NCBI GenBank assembly: GCA_041687395.1
Contig: JAWLCA010000012.1
Coordinates: 59,259 to 123,258, forward strand
Origin: JAWLCA01 sp041687395
GTDB lineage: Bacteria; Pseudomonadota; Alphaproteobacteria; Rhodobacterales; Rhodobacteraceae
DNA: 64,000 bases
Direction: 5' to 3'
In this document: piece by piece, positions 56,621 through 64,000 of the stretch
How positions within the stretch are numbered: the first letter of the stretch is position 1
How the letters are laid out: the number at the start of each line of letters is the position of its first letter
Program-made: the position numbers and the translations under genes
Notes under the pieces: generated by a model
What the model was told of the DNA's origin: nothing
What the model saw: the letters and a program-made list of their open reading frames with translations, nothing else
The model's database searches: none

Positions 56621-57685
56621 TCAGCAGCCGACCGCGGCGCAGATCTGGCGCCGATAGGCCTGGTTTGCATCGCTCTCGGCCGTAGCCGACGCGGGTGCGG
56701 AAACCGCGGCCGGGGCGTCGCACTTCAAATCGTAGCGCGAGCTCAGACCGGCGTTCACGCAACTGCCCACGTCCCAGCCCGGTGGCAGGTCGGACAGATC
56801 GACCTGCTTCCACTTCGGGTGGCCAGTCTGCTGCAGTTCGCGGAACTGGGTGCTGATCACATGGGCGATGTCCGACACCGCCTTGCAACTCTCGGCGTGG
56901 TAGGCGTTCCGCCGGGGGTTGTATTCATAGGTCATCAGTACCGCTTTCACCGCGATCACGTCGACTGGATCCGGCTGGAACGGATAGGTGTCCGCCGGGA
57001 TCGAGGTAACCTGATACACCGCCTGAAGCGTCGGATCCGTGACCGGCAGCAGGTGGAACTGCTCGGGGTCGATCAGTGGCGACTGGAAAATCGCGGCCGG
57101 CGCGCCGGCGATGTAGAAGAAGGCGTCGATCTCGCCTGCCAGCAGTAAGCGCAGCGACTCGTCAGCGTTCTGCAACACACGTTGGCCCGGAACCACCTGC
57201 GCCAGATCGAGTACAAGCGAAGCGGTCAGGAACGTCCCGCTGTTCTCGACGCCGATCGACACCCGCCGCCCGGTCAGATCCAGAAGCGAACCGATCTCGC
57301 GGCGCGCCAGAATGTGCACTTCTTCGTTGTAGAGCGGAAAGGCGATTCGCACGCCGGCGACGGCGCGGGCAAGGTCCGAATCCTCCGCCGCGAAGGTATT
57401 GAGGTACTCCAAAACGTCGGACTGCACGATGCCGAACTGGGTGTGTCTGCGCTGGCGCACGCCGAGAAAGTTCTCCAGTGATCCTGCGCTTTCGCGCACG
57501 TTCAGCCGCACACCGCACTTCGCTGCGGCATCCGCGATGTTGCGGCCGAATTGGACGTAGGTTCCGGTCGGCCCGCCGGTCAGGATGTTGCGCTCGATCC
57601 CTTGCGCGTCCAAGGGCGCTGCAATGCCCACCATGCCCAGAAGGGCCATGCAGGCCCCGATCAGGGCAGCCCTCAATGCCTTCAT
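56621..57685 (-). CDS. TAXI-family TRAP solute-binding-like protein (orphan)
   Basis: This is a 354-residue exported protein of the TAXI family. A signal peptide (MKALRAALIGACMALLGMVG) is followed by the TAXI motif TGGPTGTYVQFGRNIA, then FGIVQSDVLEYLNTF, RRVSIGVENSGTFLTA and the C-terminal TYEYNPRRNAYH. No TRAP permease lies nearby, unlike the broken set at 26-29 kb. It extends ~40 residues past the usual fold with a low-complexity Ala/Ser stretch and ends in CAAVGC. It lies 29 bases after the coiled-coil gene in the same direction. A sensor or secreted ligand-binding role is more likely than transport. Confidence 0.88.
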   Translation of the reverse strand: MKALRAALIGACMALLGMVGIAAPLDAQGIERNILTGGPTGTYVQFGRNIADAAAKCGVRLNVRESAGSLENFLGVRQRRHTQFGIVQSDVLEYLNTFAAEDSDLARAVAGVRIAFPLYNEEVHILARREIGSLLDLTGRRVSIGVENSGTFLTASLVLDLAQVVPGQRVLQNADESLRLLLAGEIDAFFYIAGAPAAIFQSPLIDPEQFHLLPVTDPTLQAVYQVTSIPADTYPFQPDPVDVIAVKAVLMTYEYNPRRNAYHAESCKAVSDIAHVISTQFRELQQTGHPKWKQVDLSDLPPGWDVGSCVNAGLSSRYDLKCDAPAAVSAPASATAESDANQAYRRQICAAVGC

Positions 57686-57714
57686 CTCACGCTTCCTTCC
57701 CATGACGGTGACCT

Positions 57715-59535
57715 TCAACACGTCCCAAGCACCCGAACCAGAGCGACCAGCGTTTGTCGATTGATCGTTCCAAAGGTGTCGCGCAACGCGTCCGTTGGAC
57801 AGGCACCGTTGTTGAGAAGGTCGGCAAGTCGGCGCATCTCGGACGAATTTCGCGGAGGCAGGCCTGGTGCGGATTGCAAAGCCGCCTCGACCATCGCCGG
57901 CGAGCGGGCGCCTGGCGTGTCGACAGCGGCCGCAGCTGACTGCGAGGCTGCGGCTGAGTCCTGCGCGGATGCACGTTCTTCATTGGCATCGTCGATCTGG
58001 CGCTGCAGTGCCTCCAGCTCTGCCGTGTGCGCCGCCCGATCTTGCTCCAACCGCTGCAGTTCTGCGCCAAGATCCGCGCGTCGGCTTTCCAGATCCGACA
58101 GTTCGGCGCGCGCTGCGGCAATCTGGCCTGTCAGCGCCTCCGTCTCTTCTGCAAGACCCGCCAACGCTTCGCGTCGGGTAGCCTCTTCGGCACCAACTTC
58201 AGTCAGAGTGGCAACCGCCTCGGCAACTTCTGCCTGCAGGTTGGTCAGCTCAGATTCTTGCTCCGCCCGGATCGACTCGACGCTGCCCTCCAGCGTCGAA
58301 AGCTCGGTCCGCAGCCTCGCGATTTGCTGGTCGAGTTCCGCACGCTCCTCACGCAAGCGACCAAGGCGCTCGGTTTCCTCGGATGTCTCAACGCGAAGTG
58401 CGTCGAGTTCGGCCCTTGCCTCGGTCAGTTCCCTGTCTGTGCGCGTCGCCGCGGCCACAGCTGACTCGCCGTCGGCAAGGGCCGCACGAAGCTTTACCAA
58501 CTCGGCAGACACCGCGTCGCGCTCCGCCTCGGCGAGGGCCGTCGCGGCATTGGCTGCTTCCAGTCGCTGCTCGGCTTCGGCGAGCGCTGTCTGGGCCGCA
58601 TCGCGTCGGGCGGACAGCTCTGAAAGCGACGCATGCGCGACGTCGATTTCCGCTTGCGCCTCTGTCAGCCGCGTCGTCGCACGGGCAAACTCTTGCTCGC
58701 GGGTCAGGAGTTCCACGCCGCGCTCGTCAAGCCGGCGCAGGACCTCGGCTTCCTCGCTCCGGATGCCGTCAAGCGCCTTGCGCGCTTCTACCTCCTCGGC
58801 AGACAGTGCCTCCAGCTCCGCCTGCTGGGCGGCCTTCTGTTCGGACAAGTCGGCAAGTGACTCCTCGGCTGTCGCGATCTGCTCTCGCAACACCCCGAGT
58901 TGCGCTTCAGCCGTTTCGCGCGCCGCGTCGGCGTCTTCCAAAGCGGCGCGGCTTGCGGTCAGTTGCTCGACCAGCGCCGCACGCTCGGCCTGCCACGCCG
59001 CCATATCTTGCTCATGTGCGATGCGGGCGTCTGCTGCCTCCGCACGCAGTTCTTCGATCTCTACTACCAGAGAATCGTGGGCTGCCTGCAGCGCAACGAG
59101 TTCCGCCTGACCCACATCCAGCGCCTCGGCGTCCGAAAGAGCTGCGCGGGCGGCCTCTGTCTGCGCTTCCAGTTGCGCCTGATGCTGTTGCAGATCGGCA
59201 AGCCGCGCGGCCGCAACTTCCTCGGCCTGCTGCAGCTGTACCAGACGGGCCTCCAGCGCGTCAGCATCTTCGCGCGTCTGCTCCAGCGCACCAACTTCGG
59301 CATCGCGCGCCGCGGTCACCTCCGAAAGATCGACCTTCAGCAAATCAACCTCTTCCTCAAGCAGCGCGATTTCCTCCTCCAAGAGCGAAATCACGCGCCG
59401 GAACGAGGCCGCTTGTTCGGAGGAACTTCTTTCCCCTGCGCTTTCCGTCCCTTCGTTCTGTGCAATCGTGGGGTTCGGCGCAGCAATTGCCGCGAGTGCA
59501 AGACAGAGCAGGGAGAGCAAAATGCGCTTCTGCAT
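57715..59535 (-). CDS. Exported coiled-coil protein of unknown function
   Basis: This is a 606-residue protein. A signal peptide (MQKRILLSLLCLALAAIAAP) is followed by a short linker and a very long Ala/Glu/Leu-rich heptad region at about residues 40-540 (for example ISLLEEEIALLEEEVDLLK). A separate C-terminal segment (~560-606) is globular-looking (NSSEMRRLADLLNNGACPTD, then FGTINRQTLVALVRVLGTC). I do not recognise the family. The ATG ending at 59535 is used because it gives a clean signal peptide; a start 12 codons earlier is possible. It is upstream of the TAXI gene in a two-gene unit. A structural or scaffold role in the periplasm is a guess. Confidence 0.85.
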   Translation of the reverse strand: MQKRILLSLLCLALAAIAAPNPTIAQNEGTESAGERSSSEQAASFRRVISLLEEEIALLEEEVDLLKVDLSEVTAARDAEVGALEQTREDADALEARLVQLQQAEEVAAARLADLQQHQAQLEAQTEAARAALSDAEALDVGQAELVALQAAHDSLVVEIEELRAEAADARIAHEQDMAAWQAERAALVEQLTASRAALEDADAARETAEAQLGVLREQIATAEESLADLSEQKAAQQAELEALSAEEVEARKALDGIRSEEAEVLRRLDERGVELLTREQEFARATTRLTEAQAEIDVAHASLSELSARRDAAQTALAEAEQRLEAANAATALAEAERDAVSAELVKLRAALADGESAVAAATRTDRELTEARAELDALRVETSEETERLGRLREERAELDQQIARLRTELSTLEGSVESIRAEQESELTNLQAEVAEAVATLTEVGAEEATRREALAGLAEETEALTGQIAAARAELSDLESRRADLGAELQRLEQDRAAHTAELEALQRQIDDANEERASAQDSAAASQSAAAAVDTPGARSPAMVEAALQSAPGLPPRNSSEMRRLADLLNNGACPTDALRDTFGTINRQTLVALVRVLGTC

Positions 59536-59984
59536 CGGTTCCCAAAGGATGATATCAATTATCCCGGTCATTAATAAACTTTGGCGCGCCTGGCAAGCAG
59601 AACACAGGTAGCTGCACGGCGGTACGGGCTGGCCGCGTCCGATGAGCGGCTTACCCACAAACTTGTGGGGAAGAGATTTCACACACAGGCCGGACAGTTA
59701 CGTTCGGACAGAGTGCGTCATCCACATTGAAGGCTCTTCCCGCGACGCCCAACATGCGGCGGCCTTTACCGACCGCGGAGACAACAATGCATTAGGCAAG
59801 CACGCTTTCAGGCGAACAGGGCTTGACGTGACAAGCGCGATTAGAAAACCCCATATCCAGCTTAAGTAACTGTTTTCATTATTGATCGATTCGCACATTG
59901 CACTTCGCCCGTCAGTAGACTCGCGGCCCTTCGAAATCGCACCCGGCTGAAGCGAGTCTTGTGCACTTGGTATCCCGATCGGGC
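59536..59984. other. Gene-free stretch upstream of the coiled-coil gene
   Basis: About 450 bases hold only short frames without ribosome sites. It is clearly more AT-rich than the neighbours (e.g. 59820-59910). It should carry the leftward promoter of the coiled-coil/TAXI pair and the 3' end of the His-rich gene. No RNA gene or clear terminator was recognised. Confidence 0.55.
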
Positions 59985-60584
59985 TCAGTGCGCGTGAGGG
60001 TTCTGCCCGGTCGCCAACGCGAGATGATGGGCTTGGTGATGCATGCCAACTGTCATCACGCCGATGAACCCGAGCGCCCTGATGCGGTCAGGGTCGTCGC
60101 CGGTGACGACCAAGGCGGCACCACCCGGGATCTCCGCCGCCTGCATTGTCCAGCCCTCGACACCATCCATCGTCGCCGCGTGGGCCGGAACCATGGCTCG
60201 GATCGAGCTGGTGACTGCCACGTCCTCCGAAGTCGCCTCGAAGCGTGCGCCGCCTTCTATCTCCTCGACGCGGACGCGGGCGCGGAGCGTCACGTTGTCC
60301 ATGTCGATCAGATGCTGACGAAGCGCCTCGATATCGACGCGGCTCCAGTCCGTCGTCGGATCCGCCATCAACTGTGCGACAATTTCCTGAATGGCGGCGA
60401 AGGCAGATTGTCCCCCCTCCATGAGCCCTTCGGGAACGGCGTCCGCTTTCATCCCATGACCCTCGTGGGACATGCCGGGCATGTGCTGCCCGTGCTGCAA
60501 TCCCCCGTGTTGTGTGGTCGCACCCTGCGCCAACGCAAGACCGGGAAAGGAAAGAAGTGCGTAGACGAACAAAAGACGGATCAT
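59985..60584 (-). CDS. His/Met-rich exported protein, possible metal-binding
   Basis: This is a 199-residue protein. A signal peptide (MIRLLFVYALLSFPGLALA) is followed by a His/Met/Gly-rich segment (TQHGGLQHGQHMPGMSHEGH around residues 24-43) and a C-terminal HHQAHHLALATGQNPHAH. This resembles copper- or silver-binding periplasmic proteins but no named family is recognised. A GGAGG ribosome site precedes the ATG ending at 60584. It is divergent from the Crp-like regulator, with 66 bases between the chosen starts. Confidence 0.75.
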   Translation of the reverse strand: MIRLLFVYALLSFPGLALAQGATTQHGGLQHGQHMPGMSHEGHGMKADAVPEGLMEGGQSAFAAIQEIVAQLMADPTTDWSRVDIEALRQHLIDMDNVTLRARVRVEEIEGGARFEATSEDVAVTSSIRAMVPAHAATMDGVEGWTMQAAEIPGGAALVVTGDDPDRIRALGFIGVMTVGMHHQAHHLALATGQNPHAH

Positions 60585-60650
60585 GGGGGCCTCCAGTAGG
60601 TGCGTAGCCCCTTGTTGCAGAGCAATGCCGACAGCCATATGATTACGATC

Positions 60651-61199
60651 ATGCAGACATCGATTTCCCTGCTTTTTCAGGATGCACGCGTCACCGGGCT
60701 TGCCCCCGGTGAGACGCTGTTTGCCGCGGGCGAAGTTGTCGCCGCCATATTCATGGTGCGCTCCGGCAGGGTGCACTTGCAGCGGCACACGACGCATGGT
60801 GCCCAGATGGTTCTGCAGAACGCAGGTCCGGGCGCGGTCGTCGCCGAAGCCTCAGCCTATTCATCGCGGTATCACTGCGATGCAGTAGCCGCGGAGGAGA
60901 GCGTGGTCGCAGGTTTGCCGAAGGAGCACTTCCTTTTAGCGCTCGCCGATGATCCCGCACTGGCGACAAGTTGGTCCGCCCTGCTGGCGCGCAGTGTTCA
61001 GGCTGCGCGGCTCAGGTCGGAGATCCGGTCGTTGCCAAGGGTCGCGGACCGTCTTGATGCCTGGCTCGGAGAAGGCAATACAATGCCTGAAAGGGGCCGC
61101 TGGCAGGAGGTGGCTGCCGAACTCGGCGTCACGCGGGAGGCACTCTATCGCGAATTGGCGCGTCGCCGCACGGCACCCGTTGTTCCATCGCCAAGCTGA
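60651..61199 (+). CDS. Crp/Fnr-family transcriptional regulator
   Basis: This is a ~182-residue regulator with a cyclic-nucleotide-binding-like beta roll (LAPGETLFAAGEVVAAIFMVRSG, spread over residues ~17-39; MVLQNAGPGAVVAEAS) and a C-terminal winged helix (WQEVAAELGVTREALYRELARR). No Fnr-type N-terminal cysteine cluster is seen. The start is the ATG at 60651 or the one at 60639; neither has a good ribosome site. It faces the His-rich gene, which it may control. Confidence 0.85.
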   Translation: MQTSISLLFQDARVTGLAPGETLFAAGEVVAAIFMVRSGRVHLQRHTTHGAQMVLQNAGPGAVVAEASAYSSRYHCDAVAAEESVVAGLPKEHFLLALADDPALATSWSALLARSVQAARLRSEIRSLPRVADRLDAWLGEGNTMPERGRWQEVAAELGVTREALYRELARRRTAPVVPSPS

Positions 61200-61304
61200 G
61201 GCTTGGCAGACGCTGTCCAAGATCCGCGATTGTCACCAAAAGAGCTTAGGCCGTTCCGTCCCAATCCGCGCGGAAGAAGATTGCATCCAAACCGTTGCTC
61301 GTCT

Positions 61305-61324
61305 ATCGACGATCGACGATCGAT
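61305..61324. promoter_or_regulatory. Tandem ATCGACG repeat upstream of arsR, candidate operator
   Basis: ATCGACGATCGACGATCGAT consists of two ATCGACG copies and a third ATCGAT, 17 bases before the arsR start. Overlapping dyads arise from it. The position suits ArsR binding over the promoter; no -10 box is clear. Confidence 0.5.
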
Positions 61325-61341
61325 GAAAGCACGGTCTCATC

Positions 61342-61661
61342 ATGCCGGATAACGACATCGAAATTGCCGAACTGTCCAAGGCGCTCGCGCATCCCGCGCG
61401 GCTGCGGATCCTGCGGTTGCTGCTCGCCACCCCCGGCTGCATTGGCGGCGATATCGTTGAGGCGGTCGGGCTGGCGCAGTCCACCGTGTCGGAGCACCTA
61501 CGGATTCTCAAGGCTGCCGGGGTCATCTCGGGCGAGATCGACGGGCCACGCGTCTGCTATGCCCTGAATCCCGACGCCTTGGGTCCTCTATCTGAATTCA
61601 TTGCGAGCCTGACGCCGCCCGCAAGAGATGCCTGCTGTTTCCCCGCGCGCAAGGAAACTGC

Positions 61662-61665
<4 letters not shown>
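61342..61665 (+). CDS. arsR: ArsR-family arsenic-responsive repressor
   Basis: This is a 107-residue winged-helix repressor (LSKALAHPARLRILRLLLAT, then VGLAQSTVSEHLRILKAAGVI). The classical ELCVC metal site is absent. Cysteines are at 33, 72, 98 and 99, with the adjacent pair near the C-terminus (DACCFP), reminiscent of ArsR types that bind arsenite through C-terminal cysteines. It overlaps acr3 by 4 bases (ATGA) and so is coupled to it. Confidence 0.92.
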
Positions 61666-62677
<1,012 letters not shown>

Positions 62678-62681
<4 letters not shown>

Positions 62682-63109
62682 GCATCTTCCCGGTCGTCAT
62701 CCACCACAATCCCGACTGCGGCACGTCCCGCAACGTGCTCGAGATCATCCGCGCTGCCGGGTACGAGCCGACTGTCATCGACTACCTGACGGAAGGCTGG
62801 ACGCGCCCGCAGCTTCTGGGGCTGTTCGCGGCCGCCGGGATCACTGTGCGCGAGGCGCTGCGGGTTTCGCCCTCACCGGCCGAAGAGATGGGACTGACTG
62901 CGCCGGACGCCCCAGATGACCGCCTCCTGAAGGCAATGACGCGCCACCCGATTCTCGTGAACCGCCCGATCGTCTGCACGCCGAAAGGCGTAAAGCTCTG
63001 CCGTCCATCCGAGATCGTCCTCGACCTGCTCGACAGGCTTCCACCGGGTCCACTCGCCAAGGAGGATGGCCAATTGATCATCGACGCCGACGGAACCCCG
63101 ATTGCCTGA
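62678..63109 (+). CDS. arsC: Arsenate reductase, glutaredoxin-coupled ArsC type
   Basis: This is a 143-residue protein with the ArsC active-site loop HHNPDCGTSRNVLEII (Cys14) and the family segment HPILVNRPIV, followed by KLCRPSE. It reduces arsenate to arsenite for Acr3 export, using glutaredoxin. The start is GTG at 62678, overlapping the acr3 stop (GTGA); no ATG lies at a suitable place. Confidence 0.94.
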
Positions 63110-63217
63110 CACCGTGACCGAGCTGGACACTCCACATATCGACGAGACGAGTTTTGGACCTGTCGCGGTTTGGTGCCGCTCCTTTGATCACGTAATGTGC
63201 AGCAAAGGAGATGAACC

Positions 63218-63589
63218 ATGGGCACAGGCAGAACGGATGAATTTCGCAGAGATGCAGTGAGGATTGCACTGACAAGCGGGCTTTCGCGGCGTCAGGTTGC
63301 GGATGATCTTGGTGTTGGCAAGTCGACGCTGAACAAGTGGGTGACGGCGCATCGGGACACCGACGTGGTCTCGTCCGAGGATCGCGAGCTCGCGCTTGAG
63401 AACGAACGACTTCGGCGCGAGATCCGCATCCTCAAGGAGAAGAGGGATATCCTAAAAAAGCCACCCAGTTCTTCGCGAGCCAAAAGCCGTGAGGTTCAGG
63501 TTCGTCGAAGAGTGAGCCATGTCGCGCCATTGGTCCGAGCGACAATGGCGAACGCGGGACCTTTCCGGTCGACCGGCTATGTCGGGTGA
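63218..63589 (+). pseudogene. IS3-family transposase OrfA (frameshifted 3' end)
   Basis: The N-terminal region has a helix-turn-helix (GLSRRQVADDLGVGKSTLNKW) and a leucine-zipper-like stretch (LENERLRREIRILKEKRDILKK). After ILKK the reading frame changes: the family tail KATQFFASQKP* lies in the -1 frame after an AAAAAAG run near 63453-63459, ending at a TGA at 63490. In the shown frame it instead continues to 63589 with unrelated residues. A one-base loss in the A-run explains this; programmed slippage is discussed separately. The start ATG has an AAAGGAGA ribosome site. Confidence 0.8.
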
Positions 63590-64000
63590 TGAATGTCAGC
63601 CCCCGCGGGTTGCGGGCGTTCCGCAGCCGCCCGGCCAGCCACAGGCAGCGCATGGACATGGTGGTTCTGGCCCATATCAAGGAGCAGTCGCGCCTGAGCC
63701 TGGGCAGCTACGGGCGCCCCAGGATGACCGAAGAGCTGAAGGAGGTTGGCGTCGATGTGGGGCACCGCCGTGTCGGGCGGCTGATGCGCGAGAACGGGAT
63801 CGTCGTTGAAAGAACACGCAAATTCAAAGCGACGACGGACAGCGACCACAGGTTCAACATTGCGCCGAACCTGCTGGATCGTGACTTCACGGCAGATCGG
63901 CCGAACCAGAAATGGGCGGGCGACATCAGCTACATCTGGACCCGTGAGGGCTGGCTGTATCTGGCGGTCATCCTCGATCTGCATTCGAGACGGGTCATCG
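63489..64000 (+). pseudogene. IS3-family transposase OrfB, partial and frameshifted
   Basis: A GTG at 63489 overlaps the OrfA stop and opens VRFRFVEE, but a TGA follows at once. The recognisable integrase part continues one frame over from about 63556: TFPVDRLCRVMNVSPRGLRA, then GSYGRPRMTEELKEVG, NQKWAGDISYIWTREGWLYL (first catalytic aspartate in GDISYIW) and LDLHSRRVI (second aspartate) at the edge. The last catalytic glutamate is beyond the window. About 35 extra bases, including a hairpin, sit at the break. Confidence 0.8.
63525..63550. repeat. Hairpin inside the IS3 orfB break
   Basis: CGCCATTGGTC (63525-63535) and GACAATGGCG (63541-63550) pair with one bulged G around a CGAGC loop. It lies exactly in the extra segment that disrupts orfB. 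Confidence 0.6.

Larger units (their letters stand above)
63218..64000 (+). mobile_element. IS3-family insertion sequence, damaged and cut by the window edge
   Basis: Two overlapping transposase frames of the IS3 type (a helix-turn-helix protein followed by an integrase-domain protein) begin here and run off the right edge. The left terminal repeat could not be placed with confidence; it should lie between arsC (63109) and 63218. Internal frameshifts show the copy is probably inactive. Confidence 0.85.

Noticed and set aside
57551..59110. Serine-rich open frame of 519 codons on the plus strand
   Set aside because: It is the antisense image of the Ala/Glu/Leu-rich coiled-coil gene; low complexity explains its length.
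57900..59400. Many near-identical short words suggesting a DNA repeat array
   Set aside because: They arise from the heptad repeats and biased codons of the coiled-coil gene, not from regular DNA repeats or CRISPR spacing.
59642..59869. Open frame of 75 codons upstream of the coiled-coil gene
   Set aside because: No ribosome site and no similarity recognised; it overlaps the probable promoter region.
63518..63809. Alternative open frame inside the IS3 element
   Set aside because: It is out of frame with the clear integrase sequence and only reflects the frameshifted junction.

Overview
The window is GC-rich, densely packed bacterial DNA that reads as a chromosomal catabolic region of an alphaproteobacterium of the Rhodobacteraceae/Paracoccaceae type. 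The reasons are the urease gene order ureD-ureA-ureJ(HupE-like), the paa cluster carrying an extra PaaA/PaaC-family protein, TAXI-type TRAP components, LIV-type and Dpp-type ABC operons, and an Acr3-type ars operon. No rRNA, tRNA or CRISPR array was seen.

Layout. 0-1.8 kb: start of a urease operon (ureD, ureA, ureJ; the rest lies beyond the left edge). 1.9-4.2 kb: a membrane-dipeptidase-family enzyme and a six-Asp-box beta-propeller protein. 4.2-25.4 kb: a large phenylacetate (paa) region in three blocks. Block one is paaN, a LIV-type ABC transporter and a FadB-like protein (minus strand). Block two is paaG-paaI-paaK plus a TetR regulator (plus strand). Block three is paaJ-A-B-C-D-E, an extra ferritin-like paralogue, paaZ and paaY (minus strand), preceded by paaX. 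Nearly identical palindromes with core TGACCG-N2-CGGTCGGT lie at 12.50, 15.15 and 24.40 kb, one at the head of each block, and suggest a single TetR (PaaR-like) regulon. 25.5-30.3 kb: a decayed stretch in which an amidohydrolase, a TAXI-TRAP permease, its binding protein and a dienelactone hydrolase are broken by four in-frame stops and two frameshifts, and a TetR gene is reduced to its C-terminus. 30.3-39.0 kb: a GntR-headed operon of a peptide ABC transporter, a gamma-glutamyltransferase-family enzyme and a DUF1028 protein. 39.2-43.7 kb: a glutathione transferase and the protocatechuate branch pcaDCHGB. 43.9-53.5 kb: argE-like and LysR genes divergent from a second peptide ABC transporter followed by N-formylglutamate amidohydrolase and AstE/AspA-family deacylase genes. 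53.5-59.5 kb: a Tat-exported DUF882 protein, then an unfamiliar set of an ExeA-like ATPase with a Sel1-repeat domain, a TAXI-family binding protein without a permease, and an exported coiled-coil protein. 60.0-63.1 kb: a His/Met-rich exported protein divergent from a Crp-like regulator, then arsR-acr3-arsC. 63.2 kb to the right edge: a damaged IS3-family element.

How the genes work together. Phenylacetate would be activated by PaaK, epoxidised by PaaABCDE, isomerised by PaaG, ring-opened by PaaZ (and perhaps PaaN) and cleaved by thiolase PaaJ. Protocatechuate is taken to 3-oxoadipate by PcaHG, PcaB, PcaC and PcaD. That branch has no thiolase of its own here, so PaaJ may serve both. The two peptide-transport operons each pair import with amide- or acyl-cleaving hydrolases, which points to scavenging of modified peptides or N-acyl amino acids. 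In all three ABC operons a strong hairpin lies just after the binding-protein gene, which would favour excess binding protein over permease.

The best candidates for something undescribed are the ExeA-Sel1/TAXI/coiled-coil set (54.7-59.5 kb) and the LysR-ArgE-Dpp-formylglutamase-AstE operon (43.9-53.5 kb). The most unusual genomic event is the concentrated gene decay at 25.5-30.3 kb.
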